25,197 nucleotides of DNA from assembly GCA_051648365.1 (NCBI GenBank), contig JBOFEZ010000009.1:1-25197 (forward strand). Reading direction: 5' to 3'. The stretch comes from JAGNZR01 sp051648365 (lineage in GTDB: Bacteria > Fusobacteriota > Fusobacteriia > Fusobacteriales > Fusobacteriaceae). The notes under the pieces were generated by a model. It was given only the letters and a program-made list of their open reading frames with translations, did not search any database and was not told the DNA's origin. Both the position numbers and the translations under genes were made by a program. Positions 8,013-13,436 of the stretch are shown here, one piece after another; within the stretch, counting starts at the first letter, position 1; each line of letters opens with the position of its first letter.

Positions 8013-9359
8013 TTATGCAAACAATCCAAAGATAACAGATCCTATTATAAGCATCATAGCTCCACCTATTCTAGATGATATTTGAGCAAATGATATAAGT
8101 TCCATTCTATCAGCAGCTCCAAGAACCGCGATATCTCCTGAACCTCCTCTATTAGCCATACAAAGTCCAGCTGTTATAGCTGCTTCGATTGGATAGAACT
8201 TCATTTTTTTAGCAACTAACATTATGAAAGCTGTTGCTCCAAATACTATTGCTGCTGCTATTACAACATTCGAGAATGTAAATGCATTGATTATTTCTTG
8301 TACGTCAGTTCCAAATCCAACTGCTGCCATAAGAATCCAGATTGTGAATTTTGAGAAGAAACTCTGCATCTTCTTTGCTCCAGCCTTAATTTCAGCCGGT
8401 ACTATATTGGTCATATTAAGAATTATTACTACAATAACAAGCCAAGCAAGTCTGTGGATTTCAAAAGGCATGCTCATAGATCCCCAGATTACTGAAAGTA
8501 TATTTGCAATCATAAAAATTATTCCTGTGAAGAATAAAGCTGCTGCAAACTCTTTTTGTCCAACTTTAACATCTTCCTCTTTCTCTTCAGATTCAGAACC
8601 ATCCTCAGAAATCATAAGTTTTCCATTACCTGTTAAAGATGGTTTTTTAGCTCCTAACTCTTTTAGCAATGCTCCAGTCAATATTGCTATTACATTTGCA
8701 ATTGTAAGAATAGATATAGCAAAGGCAAACCAGTTTTTAGGATCTCCACCAGTTTTCTGAGCCCACATCTCTGCCATCGGAATAGCTCCAGCTCCTGTTC
8801 CTCCTCCCATTATCGGAAGAACGTAGTTCATAACTATATCCATAGGTGCTTTTCCAAAAAGCAATCCAGCAAGGATTCCTCCTGACATAGCACCCGCAAC
8901 TCCTATAAGGATAAGAGGGATATATCCAACTATCGATTGGATAAGAGTCTTTCTATTTACAGTAAGTATCGATCCTACTATAAGAGCCGGGATAAATATT
9001 TCTAAAAAGTTTACTGGGTTTTTGTCATAGAAAGTCTCGATAGCTTTCATTGTAGGTGCAGGTACCATTTTATAAGTTCCCATTACAGCAGAAACAAAAA
9101 ATACAAGTACTGTTCCTCCCCCTATATAATCATTCCAGAAAGGTATTCTGTCTCCTATTTCTCCAAAAAGTATTCCGAATACAGCTAATATAGCCAGTAC
9201 TGTTAAAAAGTTTGGCCTTAAAAATGCCGATTCTTTACCTCCAAAAGGTACATACACAGCTACTATTGTCACAAATAACATTCCTAAAAATAGTGAAAGA
9301 GTCGTTCCTCCCCATTTAAACTCTTTTGAATCAAAAAGTTCTTTGAAATTTTTTGCCAT
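8013..9359 (-). CDS. citS: 2-hydroxycarboxylate transporter (CitS/CimH type), probable citrate carrier
   Basis: Seen: 448 residues, about eleven hydrophobic segments. Family signatures are the two re-entrant-loop motifs: GGGTGAGAIPMAE near residues 185-197 and NRGGSGDIAVLGAADRM in the C-terminal half. A C-terminal SSRIGGAMM carries the conserved arginine of the 2HCT family. A charged cytoplasmic loop (SEDGSESEEKEEDVK) joins the two halves. Known: 2HCT proteins move citrate, malate or lactate with Na+ or H+, or by precursor/product exchange. Context: it is the first gene of the citDEF operon and has its own regulated promoter, which argues for citrate import (Na+-driven CitS or exchanger CitP-like). 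The substrate and coupling ion cannot be read from the sequence by eye. The ATG at 9359 follows AGGAGGAAA. Confidence 0.9.
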   Translation of the reverse strand: MAKNFKELFDSKEFKWGGTTLSLFLGMLFVTIVAVYVPFGGKESAFLRPNFLTVLAILAVFGILFGEIGDRIPFWNDYIGGGTVLVFFVSAVMGTYKMVPAPTMKAIETFYDKNPVNFLEIFIPALIVGSILTVNRKTLIQSIVGYIPLILIGVAGAMSGGILAGLLFGKAPMDIVMNYVLPIMGGGTGAGAIPMAEMWAQKTGGDPKNWFAFAISILTIANVIAILTGALLKELGAKKPSLTGNGKLMISEDGSESEEKEEDVKVGQKEFAAALFFTGIIFMIANILSVIWGSMSMPFEIHRLAWLVIVVIILNMTNIVPAEIKAGAKKMQSFFSKFTIWILMAAVGFGTDVQEIINAFTFSNVVIAAAIVFGATAFIMLVAKKMKFYPIEAAITAGLCMANRGGSGDIAVLGAADRMELISFAQISSRIGGAMMLIIGSVIFGLFA

Positions 9360-9380
9360 TTTTCCTCCTAATTTTTCAAA

Positions 9381-9404
9381 TATACAGGATACTGTATACA
9401 GTAT
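9381..9404. promoter_or_regulatory. Probable GntR-family operator at the citS promoter
   Basis: A perfect 16-bp palindrome ATACTGTATACAGTAT lies at 9389-9404, centred on TGTATACA. A further TATACAG half-site lies 14 bp away at 9381-9387. Known: FadR-subfamily (FCD) GntR regulators often bind short palindromes with a TGTATACA-like core. The palindrome falls roughly 8-23 bases downstream of the predicted citS transcription start, a position where a bound repressor blocks RNA polymerase. The adjacent gntR gene makes its product the obvious candidate ligand, but this pairing is inferred. Confidence 0.72.
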
Positions 9405-9418
9405 TCTAATTCAATAGA

Positions 9419-9447
9419 ATTTTAATACATTATCCCTATTTTGTCAA
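9419..9447 (-). promoter_or_regulatory. Sigma-70-type promoter of citS-citDEF
   Basis: Minus-strand -35 TTGACA (9447-9442) and -10 TAAAAT (9424-9419) are separated by exactly 17 bp. Transcription would start near 9412, giving a leader of about 50 nt that contains the palindromic operator and the AGGAGG site at 9364-9369. A near-consensus promoter with a downstream operator suggests strong expression that must be repressed when citrate is absent. Confidence 0.8.
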
Positions 9448-9459
9448 CTACATCTTTCA

Positions 9460-9502
9460 AAGAGAAAACAAAAAGAGGTTATTCACACATATAACCTCTT
9501 TT
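9460..9502 (-). terminator. Rho-independent terminator of gntR
   Basis: A perfect 12-bp stem (9471-9482 with 9491-9502, AAAAGAGGTTAT and its complement) has an eight-base loop. On the minus strand it is followed by a T-rich tract (TGTTTTCTC after the T-ended stem). It lies between gntR and the citS promoter and should isolate the two units. Confidence 0.83.
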
Positions 9503-9551
9503 GTTATCACCTCTATATATTATTCTACATTTTTTATACTCTTTTTCAATT

Positions 9552-10211
9552 TTATATTTTCTTTTTTTTCAAATTTTTAAGTATGAACTTCATAGAATCT
9601 TCTAGATGCTTTTTATTTATTTCCAAAGCTCCTTGAAGATCTTTTTTTCTCAAGGCTTTTACAAGTAATTTATGCTCTTTATAGGCGATTTCTCTCCTCT
9701 TTTCATCTCCTATACTTATTTTTCTAAACCTCATAAGATAGAGATTCATATTTTTTATTAGCTCTACTACTCTTTTAAGATCAGATACAGAGTAAAAAGT
9801 GTCATTGAAATCTGCAAATTTTTGTATCATATTTTCATGATTTTCATCACTTTCTATAATATTTTCAGTATCAAGGAGAAGAGATTCCAATTTTTCTATA
9901 CCTGAATGGTTATTTGTTATTATTTCTTCAATTATAACCCCTTCCAAAGCTATTCTTATTTTATATATCTCTTTTATATCCTCAGAAGTTACCTCTTTTA
10001 CCAGAACTCCTCCCTTGCTGTTAACTTCTAGGAGACCTTCTAACTCTAACATTCTTATAGCTTCACGGACAGGAGTTCTGCTTACCTGAAATTTTTCTGC
10101 ATATTCTATTTCTACCAATCTCTCTCCAGCTTCTATCTCACCGTTTATAATCAGATCTCTCAAAGTTTCGTAGACCTGTTCTCTTATGGATTTTCTTTTC
10201 TCTATGATCAC
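9552..10211 (-). CDS. GntR-family transcriptional regulator, FCD (FadR-like) subfamily
   Basis: Seen: 219 residues. A winged helix-turn-helix (about 8-75) includes GERLVEIEYAEKFQVSRTPV and VREAIRMLELEGLL. A helical FCD ligand-binding domain follows (about 85-212). Metal-ligand-type histidines are present in the C-terminal half (YKEHKLLVKAL and NKKHLEDSM). The usual FH of the first FCD motif reads FY (NDTFYSV), so one common metal ligand is a tyrosine here. The start is GTG at 10211 with GAGGAG upstream; no better ATG exists. Known: FCD regulators sense carboxylic acids and bind palindromic operators. Inference: local regulator of citS-citDEF, probably a repressor relieved by citrate or a related acid. 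The gene lies upstream on the same strand, with its own promoter and terminator. Confidence 0.9.
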   Translation of the reverse strand: MIIEKRKSIREQVYETLRDLIINGEIEAGERLVEIEYAEKFQVSRTPVREAIRMLELEGLLEVNSKGGVLVKEVTSEDIKEIYKIRIALEGVIIEEIITNNHSGIEKLESLLLDTENIIESDENHENMIQKFADFNDTFYSVSDLKRVVELIKNMNLYLMRFRKISIGDEKRREIAYKEHKLLVKALRKKDLQGALEINKKHLEDSMKFILKNLKKKKI

Positions 10212-10268
10212 GGATTTTCTCCTCGCTTTCTTCAGTAATTTTTTTCAAAACAATATATATTCTCTGAG

Positions 10269-10297
10269 ATTTTACACTATTTCTATTAAAGTTACAA
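10269..10297 (-). promoter_or_regulatory. Promoter of the gntR gene
   Basis: Minus-strand -35 TTGTAA (10297-10292) and -10 TAAAAT (10274-10269) are spaced 17 bp, with a TG immediately before the -10. The leader is about 50 nt. No TGTATACA palindrome is seen here, so autoregulation through the citS-type operator is not evident. Confidence 0.6.
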
Positions 10298-10298
10298 G

Positions 10299-10334
10299 AA
10301 AAAAAAAGAGGGTGACTTTTCTAAAGCCACCCTC
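10299..10334 (-). terminator. Rho-independent terminator of the FMN-binding-like gene
   Basis: A 12-bp stem (10308-10319 with 10323-10334, one G-U pair) has a three-base loop. On the minus strand it is followed by nine T residues. It lies 8 nt after the stop of the gene ending at 10343 and abuts the -35 of the gntR promoter. Confidence 0.92.
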
Positions 10335-10342
10335 TCTTTCCA

Positions 10343-10741
10343 TTATTTTGTTTTTGGTAACGCATAAACATCATGAATAAGTCCATTTTTTATCGCAGCT
10401 CTAACCTTTGTTCCTCTAACTGTAGCTCCTGCCTTTTCTATGTTTCCAGGTGTATACATAGCCTTCATAACATCATCTACATTCTTCCCCATTGCATATG
10501 TAAGAAGAGCCTCGTACTGATCTTTAACAGTTTTAATTTCTGCTTTCTCATTTTTTAAATAGTCTGTTCCTTTATAAGAAAGTCCTCTGTATTTTGCAGA
10601 AGTTATTACATCTTCTTTCAGTTGAAATTCAATAGCTACATCAGGATTAAAAAAACCTCTATAAGTTCCATCCTGGTATTTTGCTCCATAAAGTGATGTG
10701 GCTCCCATAAGTATTGCTCCTACAAATAAAATCTTTTTCAT
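10343..10741 (-). CDS. Small exported protein resembling a degenerate FMN-binding domain
   Basis: Seen: 132 residues. A clear signal peptide MKKILFVGAILMGATSLYGA (cleavage near residue 20) is followed by YQDGTYRGFF. Near the C-terminus is EKAGATVRGTKVRAAIKNGL. Known: FMN-binding domains of the RnfG/NqrC/UrdA type open with DGtYtG and close with D-x-x-SGAT-x-T-x(3)-v-x-x-AV-x-x-Al, where the Thr of SGAT carries covalent FMN. Here the order and spacing fit, but the Asp and Ser of the attachment motif are replaced (Ile and Ala). Flavin attachment is therefore doubtful even if the fold is kept. It is monocistronic, with GGTGGAG before the ATG and a strong terminator. What else: an unrelated small exported protein. 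The domain match is by eye only. Confidence 0.55.
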   Translation of the reverse strand: MKKILFVGAILMGATSLYGAKYQDGTYRGFFNPDVAIEFQLKEDVITSAKYRGLSYKGTDYLKNEKAEIKTVKDQYEALLTYAMGKNVDDVMKAMYTPGNIEKAGATVRGTKVRAAIKNGLIHDVYALPKTK

Positions 10742-10858
10742 CCTATCTCCACCTTTATTATATAATATTTTTTGTAATAATTTAAAGGAAATTTATTTTT
10801 TTTGGAGAATATATTTATGACGACACTGAAAGGTGCGACATAATATCCCCCTATTTAG

Positions 10859-10886
10859 AAAAAGGAGTTTCCCCCGACTCCTTTTT
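10859..10886 (-). terminator. Terminator after the sigH operon
   Basis: The 10-bp stem AAAAAGGAGT/ACTCCTTTTT (10859-10868 with 10877-10886) has an eight-base loop containing five G residues on the minus strand, then a T-rich tail. Its A and T arms also allow termination in the plus direction. It lies 15 nt after the stop of the small Cys protein. Confidence 0.88.
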
Positions 10887-10901
10887 CTTTTTTATATGGA
10901 A

Positions 10902-11108
10902 TTAAAGTTTATTATGAAGTGTTCCGCCAGTTGCACATTTACAACCCATACCAACTTCTACTGCACAAGTCTGGTCTTTATAAACTACTTCCCAACCATC
11001 ATCATCATCATAACCCACTTCTCCTATGAAGCTAAGTTCCATTCCCTGTGAATTTAAAGCCTCTTCCGTTTTTCCGATTTTTGCTAAATATTGCTCTTTA
11101 GTCATCAT
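10902..11108 (-). CDS. Small Cys-containing protein of unknown function, downstream of sigH
   Basis: Seen: 68 residues from the ATG at 11108 (AAGGAGAG upstream; the next ATG, one codon on, is also possible). The N-terminal third is helical (TKEQYLAKIGKTEEALNSQG). The centre is acidic with four consecutive Asp residues (YDDDDGWEVVY). The C-terminus has three cysteines in CAVEVGMGCKCATGG, ending with a His-containing tail (LHNKL). There is no signal peptide or membrane helix. It follows the SigH-like gene by 14 nt and ends at a terminator, so the two form one transcript. I do not recognise the family. C-x(6-7)-C-x-C plus a His would suit metal or iron-sulfur binding or a redox switch. A role as partner or sensor for the sigma factor, or as a modified peptide, is speculation from position only. 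Confidence 0.72.
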   Translation of the reverse strand: MMTKEQYLAKIGKTEEALNSQGMELSFIGEVGYDDDDGWEVVYKDQTCAVEVGMGCKCATGGTLHNKL

Positions 11109-11122
11109 AATTTTCTCTCCTT

Positions 11123-11716
11123 TTATCCAATCTGGAAATATTGTAATTCAAAATCCCTAAATTTTTTTTTTATACGCTGCATAGCATTGTCAATATTTTT
11201 CGAAGGTCTGTCTAAAATTACGGCAATCTCTATATAAGTTTTTCCTAAAACCATATGCTCAAAAACCTTATTTTCAAGAGTTGAAAAATTTTTCATCCTA
11301 TAACTATTCAGTTTTTCAAGTTTTTCTTTGCAGAGAAACATCTCTTCAGGATTATAATTGTCGAAACTACTCTTCCTTCCTCCATAGTTATAACTTCCAC
11401 CTTCTCCGTGAGCCGTCTGTGCTTCATTTAAAAATCTGTTTTTTCCTGCATTATGAGCTTTTATGGCGCTTACAATTTGCCTTTTTATACAAAGTGCAGC
11501 GAAAGTGCTAAAAGATGCATTTTTACTGGCATCAAAGGCTGTAATAGCTTTACTCAATCCTATCATACCCTCTTGAATCAGATCTTCCTTGTCAGCTCCA
11601 CATAAAAAATAATCCCTCGTTTTAGTAAATATAAATCTCTTGTATGTACTAAAAATTTTTTCCATCGCCTCATTATTTCCAAATTGTGCTTCCTTGATTA
11701 CAGTTTCGCTAATCAT
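11123..11716 (-). CDS. sigH: SigH-like RNA polymerase sigma factor
   Basis: Seen: 197 residues. Region 2 is strong: YKRFIFTKTRDYFLCGADKE, then DLIQEGMIGLSKAITAFDAS and FSTFAALCIKRQIVSAIKAH, which is the SigH (Spo0H) pattern. Region 4 lies at about 135-190 (FSTLENKVFEHMVLGKTYIE, then a helix-turn-helix). A Gly/Tyr-rich linker (GEGGSYNYGG) joins them. Known: SigH directs stationary-phase, competence and sporulation-entry genes in Firmicutes. Homologues occur in organisms that do not sporulate. Inference: in this organism it may drive competence-like or stress genes. The ATG at 11716 has GGGGGAGG upstream. The next gene starts 14 nt after its stop. Confidence 0.87.
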   Translation of the reverse strand: MISETVIKEAQFGNNEAMEKIFSTYKRFIFTKTRDYFLCGADKEDLIQEGMIGLSKAITAFDASKNASFSTFAALCIKRQIVSAIKAHNAGKNRFLNEAQTAHGEGGSYNYGGRKSSFDNYNPEEMFLCKEKLEKLNSYRMKNFSTLENKVFEHMVLGKTYIEIAVILDRPSKNIDNAMQRIKKKFRDFELQYFQIG

Positions 11717-11772
11717 AGTCCTCCCCCAAAAGAATAATGATAAAACTAAAATCTCCCCCTCTACTTATAAAG

Positions 11773-11801
11773 AGTTTACCACATATAATTTATATTTTCA
11801 A
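11773..11801 (-). promoter_or_regulatory. Promoter of the sigH operon
   Basis: Minus-strand -35 TTGAAA (11801-11796), 17-bp spacer, -10 TAAACT (11778-11773). The leader is about 50 nt and ends in GGGGGAGG. It is divergent from the trmL promoter, whose -35 lies about 20 bp away. Confidence 0.6.
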
Positions 11802-11820
11802 TATTACAGACTAAAATAAT

Positions 11821-11849
11821 TTAACTTTTTTCAATATTTGTGATAGAAT
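11821..11849 (+). promoter_or_regulatory. Promoter of trmL
   Basis: -35 TTAACT (11821-11826) and -10 TAGAAT (11844-11849) are separated by 17 bp. The start point would be near 11856, giving a leader of about 43 nt with TGGAGG before the ATG. Confidence 0.55.
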
Positions 11850-11898
11850 ACAGTTAAAAACTTACGTTTTCAGTAAAATATAAATGGAGGCAACAATT

Positions 11899-12357
11899 AT
11901 GAATATAGTACTTTTATCCCCTGAAACCCCCTACAATATAGGAAATATAGGGAGAAGTTGTGTCCTTACCAACTCAACTCTTCACCTGGTAAGACCTTTT
12001 GTAATTTCATTGGATGAGAAAGCAGTAAAAAGATCTGGATTGGATTACTGGCCACTTGTAAAACTTAAAGTTTGGGATTCCTATGATGAACTTTTAGAAA
12101 ACTATCCAGAAAGTACATTTTATTATGCTACTACAAAGACGACTCAGAAATATTCTGATGTAAAATACGGTATGGATGATTTTATAGTTTTCGGACCTGA
12201 ATCATGTGGTATTCCTCCACATATAAGGGATGCTAATGCTGATACTTGCATAACTATACCAATGATTAAAATGGGGCGTTCTTTAAATCTGTCCAATTCA
12301 GCTGTAATAATACTTTATGAGGCTCTTAGACAAAATGATTTTAATCTAGGAGAATAA
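11899..12357 (+). CDS. trmL: tRNA (cytidine(34)-2'-O)-methyltransferase, SPOUT family
   Basis: Seen: 152 residues from the ATG at 11899. This start is chosen because TGGAGG lies just upstream and the protein then begins MNIVLLSPETPYNIGNIGR; an ATG five codons earlier overlaps the ribosome binding site. SPOUT motifs are complete: NIGNIGR near the N-terminus, the knotted FGPESCGIP and the C-terminal IPM...GRSLNLSNSAVI. Known: TrmL methylates the ribose of the wobble base of tRNA-Leu isoacceptors with S-adenosylmethionine; the protein acts as a dimer in the cytoplasm. Length is typical. It converges with the DUF1904 gene, leaving only 3 nt between stops. Confidence 0.92.
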   Translation: MNIVLLSPETPYNIGNIGRSCVLTNSTLHLVRPFVISLDEKAVKRSGLDYWPLVKLKVWDSYDELLENYPESTFYYATTKTTQKYSDVKYGMDDFIVFGPESCGIPPHIRDANADTCITIPMIKMGRSLNLSNSAVIILYEALRQNDFNLGE

Positions 12358-12360
12358 TTT

Positions 12361-12690
12361 TTAGAAATGTACTCCATTGTCATAATAATTTTCTCCCTGT
12401 AATGGGAAAAATATAATTGTGGTATCATTTCCATCATTTATTTTTTTTAAAATCTCTGTAAGGAATTTGGCTGCTGCATCTTTAGTAGCCTTGTCTCTTT
12501 CAAACCATAAAATTTCGGCAAAAGTATAACCTGGAACTGTTTTTCCGTCAAAAATATATTCAGTCTCAATATGCTCTAGTGTAAACCATGTTCTATCACA
12601 TTTAATTATCTCTGTTAGACCATCAACTATCTCTTTACTATTTTCTAAAATTTTATTTTTTGCTATACCTCTGAACTTTATGTGTGGCAT
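12361..12690 (-). CDS. DUF1904 domain protein
   Basis: Seen: 109 residues with no signal peptide or membrane segment. Segments such as MPHIKFRGI, FTLEHIETEYIFDG, EILWFERDKATKDAAAKFLT and IIFFPLQGENYYDNGVHF match my recollection of the small cytoplasmic DUF1904 family, which has a tautomerase/MIF-like fold. No catalytic role is established. The ATG at 12690 has AGGGAGGAA upstream. It is divergent from the metallo-beta-lactamase-fold gene. The intergenic region carries nested inverted repeats, one arm of which touches this gene's ribosome binding site. Confidence 0.78.
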   Translation of the reverse strand: MPHIKFRGIAKNKILENSKEIVDGLTEIIKCDRTWFTLEHIETEYIFDGKTVPGYTFAEILWFERDKATKDAAAKFLTEILKKINDGNDTTIIFFPLQGENYYDNGVHF

Positions 12691-12699
12691 ATCTTTCCT

Positions 12700-12752
12700 C
12701 CCTATGTTTTTTATTCACTTGAATTCTCAAGTATATGTATTTTAACATAGGG
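12700..12752. repeat. Nested inverted repeats between DUF1904 and the MBL-fold gene
   Basis: Outer arms CCCTATGTT (12700-12708) and AACATAGGG (12744-12752) are perfect 9-bp inverted repeats. Inner arms ACTTGA (12717-12722) and TCAAGT (12727-12732) form a 6-bp stem with a four-base loop. The left outer arm abuts the AGGGAGG of the DUF1904 gene. The right outer arm overlaps the predicted -35 of the MBL-fold gene. It could be an operator pair or an RNA hairpin that hides a ribosome binding site. Confidence 0.65.
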
Positions 12753-12771
12753 AAAAAAAAAATTCTATAAC
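12742..12771 (+). promoter_or_regulatory. Possible promoter of the MBL-fold gene
   Basis: -35 TTAACA (12742-12747) and -10 TATAAC (12766-12771) are spaced 18 bp, with a run of ten A residues between. The leader would be short (about 15 nt) but still include TTGGAGG. Confidence 0.45.
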
Positions 12772-12793
12772 TTATTCTAATTTGGAGGTACCT

Positions 12794-13420
12794 ATGAATA
12801 TCAAAAATTTTTATCTGGGAATATACATGACAAACTGCTATCTAACATGGGATGATGCGGGAAAAGGTTATCTTTTCGATTGTGGAGGAGAGGATCTTTC
12901 TAAAATAAAAAAGTTTGTGGAAGAGAAGGGTATCAATCTTCAATATGTGGTTCTTACTCATGGACATTATGATCACATCGGAGGAATCAAAGCGGTTGAA
13001 AATTTTTTTCCAGAAGTTGAAATTTTTATCGGTGAAGAAGATAAGGATTTTTTAGAAAACTCCGACTTTAACCTCTCTCACTTTATAGACAGCAGTTACT
13101 TTTCTTACTCTGGAAAAATTAATTTTATCAAAAATGGAGAATATGTAGGAGATTTTATTGTGATAGATACTCCTGGACATACAATCGGTTCCAAATGTTT
13201 TTATCACGAAGCATCCAAAACTCTTATTTCTGGAGATACTCTTTTCAGAAGAAGCTTTGGAAGAACAGATTTTCCGACCGGAAATACCGAAATGCTTTAT
13301 GATAGTCTAAAAAAAATCTGTCTTACTCTTCCAGATGATACAAAAATTTTCAGCGGACACTCTGAAACCACTACAATTGCCGAGGAAAGGGAATTTTTAA
13401 AAGGGATGGGAATTATTTAA
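12794..13420 (+). CDS. MBL-fold metallohydrolase (glyoxalase II-like)
   Basis: Seen: 208 residues from the ATG at 12794, preceded by TTGGAGG; an upstream in-frame TTG lies on the ribosome binding site and was rejected. The zinc motif THGHYDHIGG places His56, His58, Asp60 and His61. Further ligands are the His of DTPGHTIGS, the Asp of SGDTLF and the His of SGHSETT. The run FRRSFGRTDFPTGN is typical of the YcbL/glyoxalase II-like subgroup. Known: such enzymes hydrolyse thioesters or related substrates in the cytoplasm with two metal ions. It lacks the C-terminal helical domain of classical glyoxalase II (about 250 residues), so a dedicated glutathione thioesterase role is unlikely. The substrate is not known. 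Confidence 0.88.
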   Translation: MNIKNFYLGIYMTNCYLTWDDAGKGYLFDCGGEDLSKIKKFVEEKGINLQYVVLTHGHYDHIGGIKAVENFFPEVEIFIGEEDKDFLENSDFNLSHFIDSSYFSYSGKINFIKNGEYVGDFIVIDTPGHTIGSKCFYHEASKTLISGDTLFRRSFGRTDFPTGNTEMLYDSLKKICLTLPDDTKIFSGHSETTTIAEEREFLKGMGII

Positions 13421-13436
13421 TTCCCACCCCTTTTTT
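13399..13436 (+). terminator. Terminator between convergent MBL-fold and flavoprotein genes
   Basis: A 16-bp stem with one mismatch (13399-13414 with 13419-13434) has a four-base loop. The MBL-fold stop codon lies inside it, and six T residues follow on the plus strand. The A arm gives a T tract on the minus strand as well, so it may serve both convergent genes. Confidence 0.87.

Noticed and set aside
10833..11051. Plus-strand ORF opposite the small Cys protein
   Set aside because: It runs through the terminator hairpin and is antisense to a gene with a good ribosome binding site and operon context.
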